The notes beneath the pieces are model-generated. The model was not told the DNA's origin. It saw nothing but the letters and a program-made list of their open reading frames with translations, and ran no database searches. The translations under genes and the position numbers were made by a program. DNA of 64,000 nt. It comes from JABDKJ01 sp964609215. GTDB lineage: Bacteria; Bacteroidota; Bacteroidia; Flavobacteriales_D; JABDKJ01. The first letter of the stretch is position 1; every line of letters begins with the position of its first letter. Shown here in pieces: positions 1 through 7,576 of the stretch. The DNA is taken from NCBI GenBank assembly GCA_964609215.1, contig CAZSQZ010000003.1, positions 243,356 to 307,355 of the forward strand, written 5' to 3'.

Positions 1-141
1 TCAGGTAAATTGGTTTTGACTAAATACGCAAATCAAGAAGGATTCAATCAAATTGATTTAGGAAATATTGCTAGTGGTATTTATTTTATAAAACTAATTT
101 CTGAAGAAGAGACTTCTGTTCATAAAATCATTGTTGAATAA
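1..141 (+). CDS. C-terminal end of a T9SS type A cargo protein (partial)
   Basis: The first 46 codons are open in frame 1 and stop at 139-141. The peptide has the last part of a type A sorting domain: an I-D-L-G-N-I-ASGIYFIK segment followed by a short lysine-containing terminal strand ending in KIIVE. This is the usual end of Bacteroidota proteins exported by the type IX system and anchored at the cell surface. The functional part lies left of the window, so the activity cannot be named. The gene converges with cinA and the two coding regions overlap by 14 bases, leaving no room for a terminator between them. Confidence 0.8.
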   Translation, partial: SGKLVLTKYANQEGFNQIDLGNIASGIYFIKLISEEETSVHKIIVE

Positions 142-1372
142 GCTCCTTTCGCAAACAATTTAATGCAGTTATTGCCGTCATGCGGATATTGTTCATTCTC
201 AACCTTCCAAATAGAAATTTTTGAGCTTTTACTCCTTCAGGTGTTGCTATAGCCATCCAAACTGTGCCTACTGGTTTATCTTCCGTTCCTCCATCAGGTC
301 CAGCTATCCCAGAAACAGCAATGGCATAATCTACATTCATTTTCTTCTGAACACCTGTAGCCATTTGTAAAACAACTTCTTCTGAAACTGCACCTTTTTC
401 CAAAATAACAGCCTTGTCTACGCCAAGCATTTCCGTTTTCAAGTCATAGCTATAGGTAATAAATGAGCCTTCATAATAAACCGAACTACCTGGAACACTG
501 GTGAGCAAATGGGCTATATAACCTCCGGTGCAACTTTCTGCGGTTGCAATGGTTTTCCCCTTAGACTTCAACAGCTCACCTACCATTATTTCCAACTTAT
601 CTTTGTTCTCTCCGAAATAGATGTCTGACAACAATTCTTTAAGCTCCTCTCCTCTTCTATCAACTCGTTCTTTTATATGGCTTTCGTTTTCACCTGAACA
701 AGAAATTCTCAGTTTAACTAATCCGGGAGAAGGTAAATAAGCCAAAGATAATCCCGAACTGCGCACCTCTGCCTCCCAACCTTTTATTTTATTAGCGATA
801 TAGGACTCTCCGGCTCCCGTTGTGAGAATGGTCTTATGATAAACGGGCAAAGTTTTAAAATGATTGGTAATTTTCTCCAATCCTTGATGCTCCATAATGT
901 GCTTCATTTCATAAGGGACACCGGGCATGGAAAGCAGCACCTTATTTTCTTTTTTAAACCACATTCCAGAAGCAGACCCTTTTAAATTCTCAACTATATC
1001 GGCCTTAGAGGGTAACATAGCTTGTTGCCTATTTACCTCAAGCATTATTAAGCCTTTTAAGCTGAAGTACTCTTCTATTCTTGCCAATATTTCCTCATTC
1101 AAGACCAAATGATCCCCAAAAAATTCTGTCAGAGTTTTCTTTGTTTTATCATCTTGAGTAGGCCCTAGCCCACCAGTCATTAAAACCAGATCAACACGAG
1201 AAAAGGAATCTTCGGTGGCATTAATAATCTCGCTTGGTTTATCTTTTATAGTAACAATACGATTGACATCTATTCCTATTTTATTCAATTCCTCCCCTAT
1301 CCAGGCCGAGTTGGTATCTATGGTCTGTCCAATTAGAATCTCGTCACCAATTGTTATGATTTCTGCTTTCAC
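128..1372 (-). CDS. cinA: CinA-like protein (MoCF-biosynthesis domain plus PncC-type amidohydrolase domain)
   Basis: This 414-residue protein has the full CinA layout. An N-terminal MoaB/Mog-like domain opens with EIITIGDEILIGQTIDTNSA and carries a TGGLGPTQDD loop near residue 66. A C-terminal domain from about residue 265 has TIATAESCTGG and SGIAGPDGGT, the signature of nicotinamide-nucleotide amidase (PncC). In the family the C-terminal domain deamidates NMN for NAD recycling and the N-terminal domain can act as an ADP-ribose pyrophosphatase. It is cytoplasmic. The start codon is GTG at 1370-1372, and the N-terminal match to the family supports it. It stands alone, divergent from the small membrane gene at 1470. 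Confidence 0.93.
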   Translation of the reverse strand: MKAEIITIGDEILIGQTIDTNSAWIGEELNKIGIDVNRIVTIKDKPSEIINATEDSFSRVDLVLMTGGLGPTQDDKTKKTLTEFFGDHLVLNEEILARIEEYFSLKGLIMLEVNRQQAMLPSKADIVENLKGSASGMWFKKENKVLLSMPGVPYEMKHIMEHQGLEKITNHFKTLPVYHKTILTTGAGESYIANKIKGWEAEVRSSGLSLAYLPSPGLVKLRISCSGENESHIKERVDRRGEELKELLSDIYFGENKDKLEIMVGELLKSKGKTIATAESCTGGYIAHLLTSVPGSSVYYEGSFITYSYDLKTEMLGVDKAVILEKGAVSEEVVLQMATGVQKKMNVDYAIAVSGIAGPDGGTEDKPVGTVWMAIATPEGVKAQKFLFGRLRMNNIRMTAITALNCLRKELIQQ

Positions 1373-1469
1373 CGGTGCAAGTTATATATGAATTTTCAAT
1401 TCTAAATTTTAATTAACCGGAATAATAAAGAAACTGTTAACAGATTATAAATTTCGAAGGCTGTAATAA

Positions 1470-1853
1470 TTGACAGCAAAAGATTTCGTTATCCTTAAAA
1501 ATCAGACCTTGGAAAACGTATTAGATCAAATTGAGACAGAACAAAAGCTAGAAGTTTTAAAATGGACACGCTTGGATAAAGCCGCCATTTGGATGGCCAT
1601 TATCTCATTTACAATTGGGACATTGCTGCTCCTTTCATTTAAAGTGACAGAAATAAATTTATTGGCAACTATAGGATTTTTCTTTGTTATGGCAGCCGTT
1701 ACTATCAATTCACTGATGGTTCTAATTTTGCTTTTTTTAATGTTTACGGAGCCTCATCAAAAATGGTCCCATTTAAAGGCTATAGGAATACTTTTGATTA
1801 ACATTCCAATAACATTGCTTTATCTACAAATTGTATTTTCCTCTAATTTTTAG
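1470..1853 (+). CDS. hypothetical multi-pass membrane protein
   Basis: This 127-residue protein is not recognised. It has a polar N-terminus of about 38 residues and then three hydrophobic stretches, near residues 39-60, 63-92 and 104-122, so it is probably an inner-membrane protein with three helices. The start is TTG at 1470-1472. A stop codon lies directly before it in frame (1467-1469) and the first internal Met is inside the first membrane helix, so TTG is the only sensible start. It is divergent from cinA and overlaps the convergent barrel gene by four bases at their stops. Confidence 0.6.
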   Translation: MTAKDFVILKNQTLENVLDQIETEQKLEVLKWTRLDKAAIWMAIISFTIGTLLLLSFKVTEINLLATIGFFFVMAAVTINSLMVLILLFLMFTEPHQKWSHLKAIGILLINIPITLLYLQIVFSSNF

Positions 1854-2503
1854 AGATTAAAAGAGTAACCTAGATTGTAATTGATATTTCTGTTTAATGA
1901 AAATTCCGTACTCAGGGCATGAGAAAATGAATTATAATAATTAGCCTCTAAGAGAATATTGCCAGGGCCAGCCTTCATATATAAGCCTGCGCCAGCATTT
2001 GCACCTATATTCCATCTGTTAACTTCCGAAAATATTCCCATTGGAATTTTCCTACTATTCAGGACTTCTCCGCTATCTATATCCACCAACTCTTCCTTAG
2101 CTGCAGCTGCAAATGAAAATCCAAAACCTGCTTTGGTAAATAAGGATAATCGTTCTTTAATAAGGGGAAACTTGACTTGACAATTAAGAGGCACATCAAC
2201 ATAAGAAATTTGAATTCTGGTATCACCAACCCATGGGCTAATAAAACCTGGAATACAAGCAGCCCCTCTTTTAACAAAACCTGGTTCAACTCCAAGAGAA
2301 ATTTGATTGCTTAGAGATTTGAAATAGAAAAAAGAAAAATTATAGGTATCAATATCTATCTCTGCACCATCAGGGGTTTCTATTTCACCATAACTTTCCC
2401 AAGCATTGGTATAACCGGCTTTAAAGCCAATTGTATTTTGCGAATATGCATTTTGAAAAAGGAATATAATTCCTAAAAGAAGGGTTAGGTTAAGCGTTTT
2501 CAT
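1850..2503 (-). CDS. outer-membrane beta-barrel protein (PorT/OMP_b-brl type)
   Basis: The chosen start (ATG at 2501-2503) gives 217 residues beginning MKTLNLTLLLGIIFLFQNA, a clean signal peptide cut near SYSQ. A longer reading with 47 extra codons upstream has no signal-like character and runs through the coding end of the interrupted gene at 2539, so I rejected it. The mature part alternates polar and aromatic residues, starts with a TIGFKAGYTNAWE strand and ends in a terminal strand with aromatic residues (INYNLGYSFNL), as in small Bacteroidota outer-membrane barrels of the PorT-like family. It lies 35 bases after the end of the membrane-protein frame and is probably the last gene of the DPP11 operon. 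Its specific role is unknown. Confidence 0.7.
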   Translation of the reverse strand: MKTLNLTLLLGIIFLFQNAYSQNTIGFKAGYTNAWESYGEIETPDGAEIDIDTYNFSFFYFKSLSNQISLGVEPGFVKRGAACIPGFISPWVGDTRIQISYVDVPLNCQVKFPLIKERLSLFTKAGFGFSFAAAAKEELVDIDSGEVLNSRKIPMGIFSEVNRWNIGANAGAGLYMKAGPGNILLEANYYNSFSHALSTEFSLNRNINYNLGYSFNL

Positions 2504-2538
2504 ACATTTTGTTTTGGATTTAGGAAACGGCAAAATTC

Positions 2539-2859
2539 TTAATTTATTGGATGCAATTGAATATAAACGAAAGCAAAACATATCATTATCAAAACAAAAT
2601 TGATCAAAGTAGCCAATAATCCGATTTTCTCTTTTTTTATCCATGCATATGCTCCAAGACCCAAGCCTAATTAAAAAAAAACACTATAAAATAAAGACAG
2701 TTTTATTCCTCCAGACACAATTGATGCATTTATGGTTGAGTCAGTTATTGTTTCCTCCCATTCTTTTATTGATTCATGCATAGAAAGAAGACTTTGCAAA
2801 CAATAAAACCCAGATATAATGGAAATAACTAATGAAATAATCGCCAAAATTCTGTTCAT
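2539..2859 (-). pseudogene. small membrane protein interrupted by an in-frame TAA (62 + 43 codons)
   Basis: Reading starts at ATG 2857-2859, in a four-base ATGA overlap with the gene before it, and runs 62 codons to TAA at 2671-2673. Translation in the same frame continues without interruption for 43 more codons to TAA at 2539-2541. That tail starts LGLGLGAYAWIKKEKIG and then forms a strong hydrophobic helix. Joined across the stop, the 106-residue product matches the 108-residue neighbour in plan: GGIKLS here, GGLRIS there, followed by a glycine-rich helix, a lysine-rich turn and a last helix. A single TTA to TAA change beside a run of nine T bases would explain it. It could be a real nonsense mutation, a sequencing error, or a stop that is read through. 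The 62-residue form would lack the last helix. Confidence 0.75.
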
Positions 2860-3182
2860 AGAAACCAAACATAGTAAGGTGTAAAGGATGAAATCATCAA
2901 GAACAAATTATAAAGGAGTGCATTCTTTGATTTTGGATGGCTACTGTGTAATCCGATAATACCAATCACCAAACCTATTAAGGCAATAAATAACGCAATT
3001 ATCGAAATTCTTAGACCACCTGTGTTAACTGCCTTCTCAACCATTCCCATTTCAACAAAGGACTCTGGGTTTTGCTCATAAATTGAACGTGCAGGTTCAA
3101 TATTCAAACCATTCTGAATGGCTAAAGCTACCAAAGAAACAATGGCTATCATAGTACTGATTTTTCCTAAATTCCCTTTCAT
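2856..3182 (-). CDS. small membrane protein, paralogue-like, 108 aa
   Basis: Not a recognised family. The protein has an N-terminal helix (about residues 10-24), a polar loop of about 30 residues with two acidic patches, then GGLRIS leading into a glycine-rich helix (about 56-79), a basic hinge with HSSHPKSK, and a last helix ending in an aromatic tail. The same three-helix plan and the GG-hydrophobic-basic-hydrophobic-S motif recur in the interrupted gene after it, and in weaker form in the gene before it. Start ATG at 3180-3182 overlaps the upstream stop as ATGA, and its own stop overlaps the next start the same way, so translation is probably coupled along the set. Confidence 0.7.
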   Translation of the reverse strand: MKGNLGKISTMIAIVSLVALAIQNGLNIEPARSIYEQNPESFVEMGMVEKAVNTGGLRISIIALFIALIGLVIGIIGLHSSHPKSKNALLYNLFLMISSFTPYYVWFL

Positions 3183-3433
3183 TTTAAAATTGCTCCAATC
3201 ATATTTAAAAATACACTGGTCATGCTTAAGATTTTGTGATTTCTAAAGTTCATTGCTCCTAAAGCCAGTCCAAAATAACAGGCTAACGTAAATATCCATT
3301 TAGAAGATGTTAATAAAGCTTCCACTTTACTAGAAACATCAAATAAATCATGTCTGAAAATCAGTATTATAGAAAGATGAACGACAGAAACAATGCCAAT
3401 GGCCAATGAAATATTCAATGGCTGTCTATTCAT
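3179..3433 (-). CDS. small membrane protein, 84 aa
   Basis: Not a recognised family. Three hydrophobic segments are visible, near residues 8-26, 45-62 and 68-82, with a short polar loop containing DVSSKVEALL between the first two and an N-H-K basic hinge between the last two. The plan resembles the next two small genes and I infer a tandem paralogue set, although identity here is low. The ATG at 3431-3433 overlaps the stop of the pterin dehydratase gene as ATGA. Confidence 0.65.
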   Translation of the reverse strand: MNRQPLNISLAIGIVSVVHLSIILIFRHDLFDVSSKVEALLTSSKWIFTLACYFGLALGAMNFRNHKILSMTSVFLNMIGAILK

Positions 3434-3660
3434 ACTAAGCCATCGATCTTATTTGCGAGTTCCCGATCCTGATCGGTTACTATCCCTCCTTCATCATGGG
3501 TGTTCAAACAAATTTTGACCTTATTATATACATTTTCCCAGTAAGGATGATGGTTCATTTTCTCCGCTTCAATAGCTACCCTTGTCATGAAAGCAAACGC
3601 TACTGAGAAATCCTTAAACTCAAACTCCTTCACCAATTGATTATCTTCTTCTTTCCACAT
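3430..3660 (-). CDS. phhB: 4a-hydroxytetrahydrobiopterin dehydratase (pterin carbinolamine dehydratase)
   Basis: This 76-residue protein carries the family core: a MTRVAIEAEKMNHHPYW stretch with the paired histidines at 37-38, followed by a strand with THDEGGIVTDQD. The enzyme dehydrates 4a-hydroxytetrahydropterin so that the cofactor of aromatic amino acid hydroxylases can be recycled; some members only aid molybdopterin or tetrahydrofolate metabolism. It is shorter than the usual 95-115 residues because the N-terminal strand is abbreviated. The start lies two bases after the DPP11 stop, so it belongs to that operon. No hydroxylase gene is present in the window, so its partner is not shown. 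Confidence 0.88.
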   Translation of the reverse strand: MWKEEDNQLVKEFEFKDFSVAFAFMTRVAIEAEKMNHHPYWENVYNKVKICLNTHDEGGIVTDQDRELANKIDGLV

Positions 3661-3661
3661 A

Positions 3662-5878
3662 TTATCTATTCAAGGATTGTATTGCTGGGTCAATCATAAA
3701 CATATCTCGCTTTTTTTCAGGGTTTCTTACCAAGACCATTTCATCTATTAAATGATCAGCACCAGCAAATTTATCTACAATAAACAACACATAGCGAATG
3801 TCTACCATAATGTTTCTGCACAGCTCTGGAGAAAATCGAATATCACTCATGGTACTCTCCCATGAACGGTCAAAATTCAAACCTACAAGTTGCCCCATAC
3901 CATTAAGACATGGACTTCCAGAATTCCCTCCTGATGTATGGTTTGATCCTGTAAAGCAAACCCGTAATTCTCCTTTATCTGCATATTGACCATAATCTTG
4001 ATTTTCCCAGAGTTCAATTAGCTTTTCTGGTAAGTCGAACTCCTTATCATCTGGTATATACTTCGCGATTGCTCCATCTAATGTGGTGTAGAATTTATAC
4101 TCAACTGCATCAATTGGCTCTGAACCTTCTGCTTTACCATACGTTAATCTTAGCGTACTATTTGCATCTGCCCAATTCGGTCTTTCAGGGAATAGTTCTC
4201 TTTGTGCTTGCATATACTTGCGCATATTGATATCAATTTGGTTCTGTAGGTCATTATATCTTGGTCGAATCTTATCATAATAACCCGAAAAGAAATCTCG
4301 CATTACTCTATAGGCAGGATCTTTCTTAACTTTCTTTACAGATCCAGAATTAAAATTGGCAAGCAAAGCATTCATTTTTTCCTCATCCACAAAATAGGAC
4401 TTGTTATAAATGGCATTACCTAAAACATCTGTACTTCCTCTGAACTTTGATAGACCCGCATTTAAAATTTGAGGTTCAAAACTATCCGCAACTCCGTTTT
4501 TATAGAGCGGAGTAAGTGCATTAAATATTTTTTGATCTACAGTTCGATTATAATTTTTGAAGTGACTTTTAGTAGCGTTTTTTAATTTCTCAATTTCTGC
4601 ACTTAATTTTTCAGGATCTTGAGATATGGATTCATACTGATCTACTAAAGAAGAAAAACGGTTTGCATATCTCACAAACTCTGGCCCATAGAAAACATAC
4701 TCTATAAAATAGTCTCTGGCAATTTTATAGCTCTTTATTTCTTCATACTGACCTTCTAAACTTTTTAAGATGTCCCCATATTTTGGTCTCAAACCATTTT
4801 CAGAAACACGTTTTTTAAACTCTTCCTCAAAATCTCTTTTTTCTTGAAGTGCATCCAATTTCTCCAATCCAAAGTTCTGCCCCTTCCATTTTTTCCACGC
4901 ATTAGAAATCCTAGATTGTTTTGCAGCGTATTGAATTCTAATTTTATCGCTACGTTCCATTGCATCATCAATAACTGCTAAACTTGCAGTCCTCATTTCA
5001 ATATTGTTGGGATTAGAAATGTTCATGATATGATCAACAGCAAAAGAGCTTAAATACTGTTCTGTTCTTCCCGGAAAACCGTAGACCATAGTAAACTCGC
5101 CTTGTTCAACTCCATCTAAATTTATTTCCAAAGAATGTTTGGGTTTCAGTGGAACGTTGTCTGCCGATGGTTCCGCGGGCTTTCCATCTGCTCCCATATA
5201 AATTCTAAACATTGAAAAATCACCAGTATGTCTTGGCCATACCCAATTGTCAGTATCTCCCCCAAACTTTCCTATAGACGATGGTGGAGCTCCTACCAAA
5301 CGCACATCATCAAAAGTTTCCGTTAAAATCATATAGAACTCATTCCCATAATAAAATGCTCTTACCTTAGCCTCGTAATGATTGTCCTTGCTTGCAGCCA
5401 GTTCTATCTTTTTGCTATTCTCTTCTATAATTCTATTTCTATCAGATTCCGGTGTTGTCTTATCAATACCTTCTAAAACAGAAGCAGTAACATCTCTTAT
5501 TTCCACAATAAAAGTGGCCGTTAATCCAGGGTTCATAAGTTCATCCTCTTTACTCATGGCCCAAAAACCATTTTTCAAATAGTCATTCTCCAAACTAGAA
5601 TGTGATTGAATTTGCGAATAACCGCAATGGTGATTGGTTAGTATCAATCCCTCATAGGAAATAACTTCTGCTGTGCAGCCGCCACCAAAGTGAACAATAG
5701 CATCTTTTAGACTGGATTGATTTATGGAGTAAATATCTTCAGCACTTAATTTTAATCCATAGGATTGCATATCTCCCTCCACTGCTTTTAGCAATGCAGG
5801 AATCCACATTCCTTCTTTTGCAGTAAAATGAAAACTAATAGAAAAACAGAAAAGTAAAATAGATAATTTCTTGATCAT
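3662..5878 (-). CDS. dpp11: S46 family dipeptidyl-peptidase, DPP11 (Asp/Glu-specific) type
   Basis: This 738-residue protein has a signal peptide (about 1-20) followed by KEGMW, the usual mature start of S46 peptidases. The catalytic histidine lies in TNHHCG (residues 82-87), the acidic member in the GGDTDNWVWPRHTGDF region near 205, and the nucleophile is Ser653 in GGNSGSP. The residue 18 positions after the nucleophile is Arg671, in NFDRSW. In Porphyromonas gingivalis DPP11 the equivalent Arg673 gives preference for Asp or Glu at P1, while DPP7 has Gly there. I therefore call it DPP11 rather than DPP7. It removes dipeptides from peptides in the periplasm. It is the first gene of a tight minus-strand operon and has its own promoter at 5900-5927. 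Confidence 0.9.
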   Translation of the reverse strand: MIKKLSILLFCFSISFHFTAKEGMWIPALLKAVEGDMQSYGLKLSAEDIYSINQSSLKDAIVHFGGGCTAEVISYEGLILTNHHCGYSQIQSHSSLENDYLKNGFWAMSKEDELMNPGLTATFIVEIRDVTASVLEGIDKTTPESDRNRIIEENSKKIELAASKDNHYEAKVRAFYYGNEFYMILTETFDDVRLVGAPPSSIGKFGGDTDNWVWPRHTGDFSMFRIYMGADGKPAEPSADNVPLKPKHSLEINLDGVEQGEFTMVYGFPGRTEQYLSSFAVDHIMNISNPNNIEMRTASLAVIDDAMERSDKIRIQYAAKQSRISNAWKKWKGQNFGLEKLDALQEKRDFEEEFKKRVSENGLRPKYGDILKSLEGQYEEIKSYKIARDYFIEYVFYGPEFVRYANRFSSLVDQYESISQDPEKLSAEIEKLKNATKSHFKNYNRTVDQKIFNALTPLYKNGVADSFEPQILNAGLSKFRGSTDVLGNAIYNKSYFVDEEKMNALLANFNSGSVKKVKKDPAYRVMRDFFSGYYDKIRPRYNDLQNQIDINMRKYMQAQRELFPERPNWADANSTLRLTYGKAEGSEPIDAVEYKFYTTLDGAIAKYIPDDKEFDLPEKLIELWENQDYGQYADKGELRVCFTGSNHTSGGNSGSPCLNGMGQLVGLNFDRSWESTMSDIRFSPELCRNIMVDIRYVLFIVDKFAGADHLIDEMVLVRNPEKKRDMFMIDPAIQSLNR

Positions 5879-5899
5879 TATTATTTTTTAGAATAGGGT

Positions 5900-5927
5900 C
5901 AAAGTTACAGGAATCAGGCCAAAACAA
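5900..5927 (-). promoter_or_regulatory. promoter for the DPP11 operon
   Basis: On the minus strand TTG (complement of 5925-5927, inside a TTTTTG) is followed after 17 bases by TAACTTTG (complement of 5900-5907). This fits the Bacteroidota TTG-N17..23-TAnnTTTG promoter class. The -7 element ends about 20 bases before the ATG, giving a short leader. Called by eye; not tested. Confidence 0.55.
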
Positions 5928-5939
5928 AAACATTAGCCC

Positions 5940-6488
5940 TTAAGAATCATTATCTCCTTTTATCACGTACTTCCAATAACCAATCAATAATATGAATCCT
6001 ATGATCGATAAGGAGAACATTCCATAAATACCTTCCCTATCTTCTTCGGATGTTGCTAAATAAGCCATAAATGGAAAAATGATCATTAGCACGGAAAAAA
6101 ATACAGCGAAGAAATCAAGCATACTGCTCACAACCATTGCGGTTTTATAAATGGGCGATTTAGTAAATTGTTCGAAGCTTCTTTCTGCATTCATTTCTGC
6201 TCTCTTTCGTGCAGCTTCCCTCCTTTCGTCAAAACCTTGTTCTCCAGCCTTACTATTTCCATAATACTTCCTTCTCTTCTCCAAATCTTCACCCTCTGAT
6301 GATTTAAGAACAACAGGATTAGTGAGCATTTCATAAGCCTCATTTATCAGCACAAAAGCTTCTGCAGCGCGGGGGTGTTTATTTCTATCTGGATGATATC
6401 GCTTTGCTTTTTCGCGATACGCTCTTTTTATTTCTTCTTTGCTTGCTCCCTTCGGCAAGCCTAATATTTTATAGTAATCCTTTCTCAA
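5940..6488 (-). CDS. J-domain protein with C-terminal membrane segments
   Basis: The first 70 residues of this 182-residue protein are a J-domain: RKDYYKILGLPKGAS, helix II, the HPD triplet at residues 32-34, and an INEAYEMLTNP helix. It would stimulate an Hsp70 ATPase. A charged linker (about 75-110) is followed by two membrane helices near 118-143 and 155-172, so the J-domain is tethered to the inner membrane. It lacks the Gly/Phe region and zinc fingers of true DnaJ. The start is TTG (6486-6488) in a TTGA overlap with the preceding gene; the J-domain begins immediately, so no later start is possible. Confidence 0.85.
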   Translation of the reverse strand: MRKDYYKILGLPKGASKEEIKRAYREKAKRYHPDRNKHPRAAEAFVLINEAYEMLTNPVVLKSSEGEDLEKRRKYYGNSKAGEQGFDERREAARKRAEMNAERSFEQFTKSPIYKTAMVVSSMLDFFAVFFSVLMIIFPFMAYLATSEEDREGIYGMFSLSIIGFILLIGYWKYVIKGDNDS

Positions 6489-7153
6489 TTCAAATACTTA
6501 CTCCCCTCCCTTATACTTAAAGGTCTTAATGGTGTTCTTTCAATAAGTGACTTAACCCAATTCGGATTTGTTTTAGAATATTCTCTTAAAATCCAACCAA
6601 TGGCTTTTTCAATGAAAAATTCTTTTTCGCGATTGCATTTCAATATATTTTCTTCCAACATAATAAGATCAACCTCTTCCTTGTATTTTAATTGAAACAA
6701 AATGGCAACTCGCCTAAACCACATATTTTCATGATTGATGTAGCGCTCATTTAACTCCGTTTTTAATTCAGGGAATTTTCTTAGATATGAACCTACCAGA
6801 TGAACAGCTATAAAATCAACACTATCCCACCATTGATTTTTCTCAATCATATGCTCTATGATCAGTAGATCGGATTCAATCCATTTTTTCTTAAAGAAAC
6901 CTGCAATATCCATTGCCAAATAGTGATATTCTCTTTGCTCTTTTGAATAAAGCACTTTTACTATTTCAGATAACTCATTATGCTTTGGCTTGCCATGCTC
7001 TTTAAAAAAAGATTTACTCAATGCTCTTCGTTCAGGCATGCGTATTCCTATAAACTGAAATTTATTCTTTAGGTAGGCCTTCATGGCCATTGAATCTTCG
7101 GTACTTTCAAGATCAGAATAGGCCTCCATAAGTTTGTTTAATGGAAAACTCAA
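6485..7153 (-). CDS. AlkD-like DNA alkylation repair protein (HEAT-like repeats)
   Basis: This 222-residue all-helical protein has the AlkD-family landmarks: YLKNKFQFIGIRMPERR near the N-terminus, KNQWWDSVDF near residue 105, and EFFIEKAIGWILREYSK near 180. Family members bind alkylated bases through HEAT-like repeats and some excise 3-methyladenine or 7-methylguanine. The conserved WWDSVD and KAIGWILREYS stretches hold the residues used in AlkD, so activity is plausible. It starts at TTG 7151-7153 in a TTGA overlap with the gene before, or alternatively at ATG 7127-7129. It sits in the middle of a three-gene operon. Confidence 0.85.
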   Translation of the reverse strand: MSFPLNKLMEAYSDLESTEDSMAMKAYLKNKFQFIGIRMPERRALSKSFFKEHGKPKHNELSEIVKVLYSKEQREYHYLAMDIAGFFKKKWIESDLLIIEHMIEKNQWWDSVDFIAVHLVGSYLRKFPELKTELNERYINHENMWFRRVAILFQLKYKEEVDLIMLEENILKCNREKEFFIEKAIGWILREYSKTNPNWVKSLIERTPLRPLSIREGSKYLN

Positions 7154-7500
7154 ATTAATTTCTTTTTAAATAATTCTATAAAATCTTGAAGAGATACTAA
7201 ACCTCCCATCTCTTGAACACTAATAAACGGAGCTTTATCTTCATCTAAAATAATGGGTAACTCCAGATCTTTATATTCCGAGGGCATATCATTTTTGTGA
7301 AAAAACTCAATTTCCAAATCATTTTCAAGCATGAAATTCTTCCACTCCTTTTTAATGCCAAAGGAACCATATGTAAGTGCACATAAATCGCAGGAATAGG
7401 TTTTTGGAGATATTAATTTATGCGCAGAATCCATAAGTCCATTTAAAAAACCAGAATCTGCATTGTAGATAAAAGTGAGTTTTCTGTTGTTATTTTTCAT
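7150..7500 (-). CDS. conserved hypothetical protein with a CxxC motif
   Basis: From the ATG at 7498-7500 the product has 116 residues; a GTG three codons upstream is also possible. It starts with a short strand (LTFIYNADSG), then a helix, a SPKTYSCDLCALTYGSFG segment with Cys-x-x-Cys near residue 37-40, a KKEWKNF helix, and a C-terminal strand-helix with PIILDEDK. The order resembles a small thioredoxin-like or redox-sensing fold, but I do not recognise a named enzyme. The gene heads an operon with the AlkD-like and J-domain genes, each joined by four-base overlaps. Confidence 0.65.
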   Translation of the reverse strand: MKNNNRKLTFIYNADSGFLNGLMDSAHKLISPKTYSCDLCALTYGSFGIKKEWKNFMLENDLEIEFFHKNDMPSEYKDLELPIILDEDKAPFISVQEMGGLVSLQDFIELFKKKLI

Positions 7501-7576
7501 GCTTTGCACTTCAAAGAAATGATATTATTGTAATAAATAAATACTCAATTAGTTATAAGAAAACGTATTTTAAGGA

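Noticed and set aside
2504..2644. 47-codon N-terminal extension of the barrel gene
   Set aside because: This frame lacks signal-peptide character, and the same DNA encodes the tail of the interrupted membrane protein in another frame.
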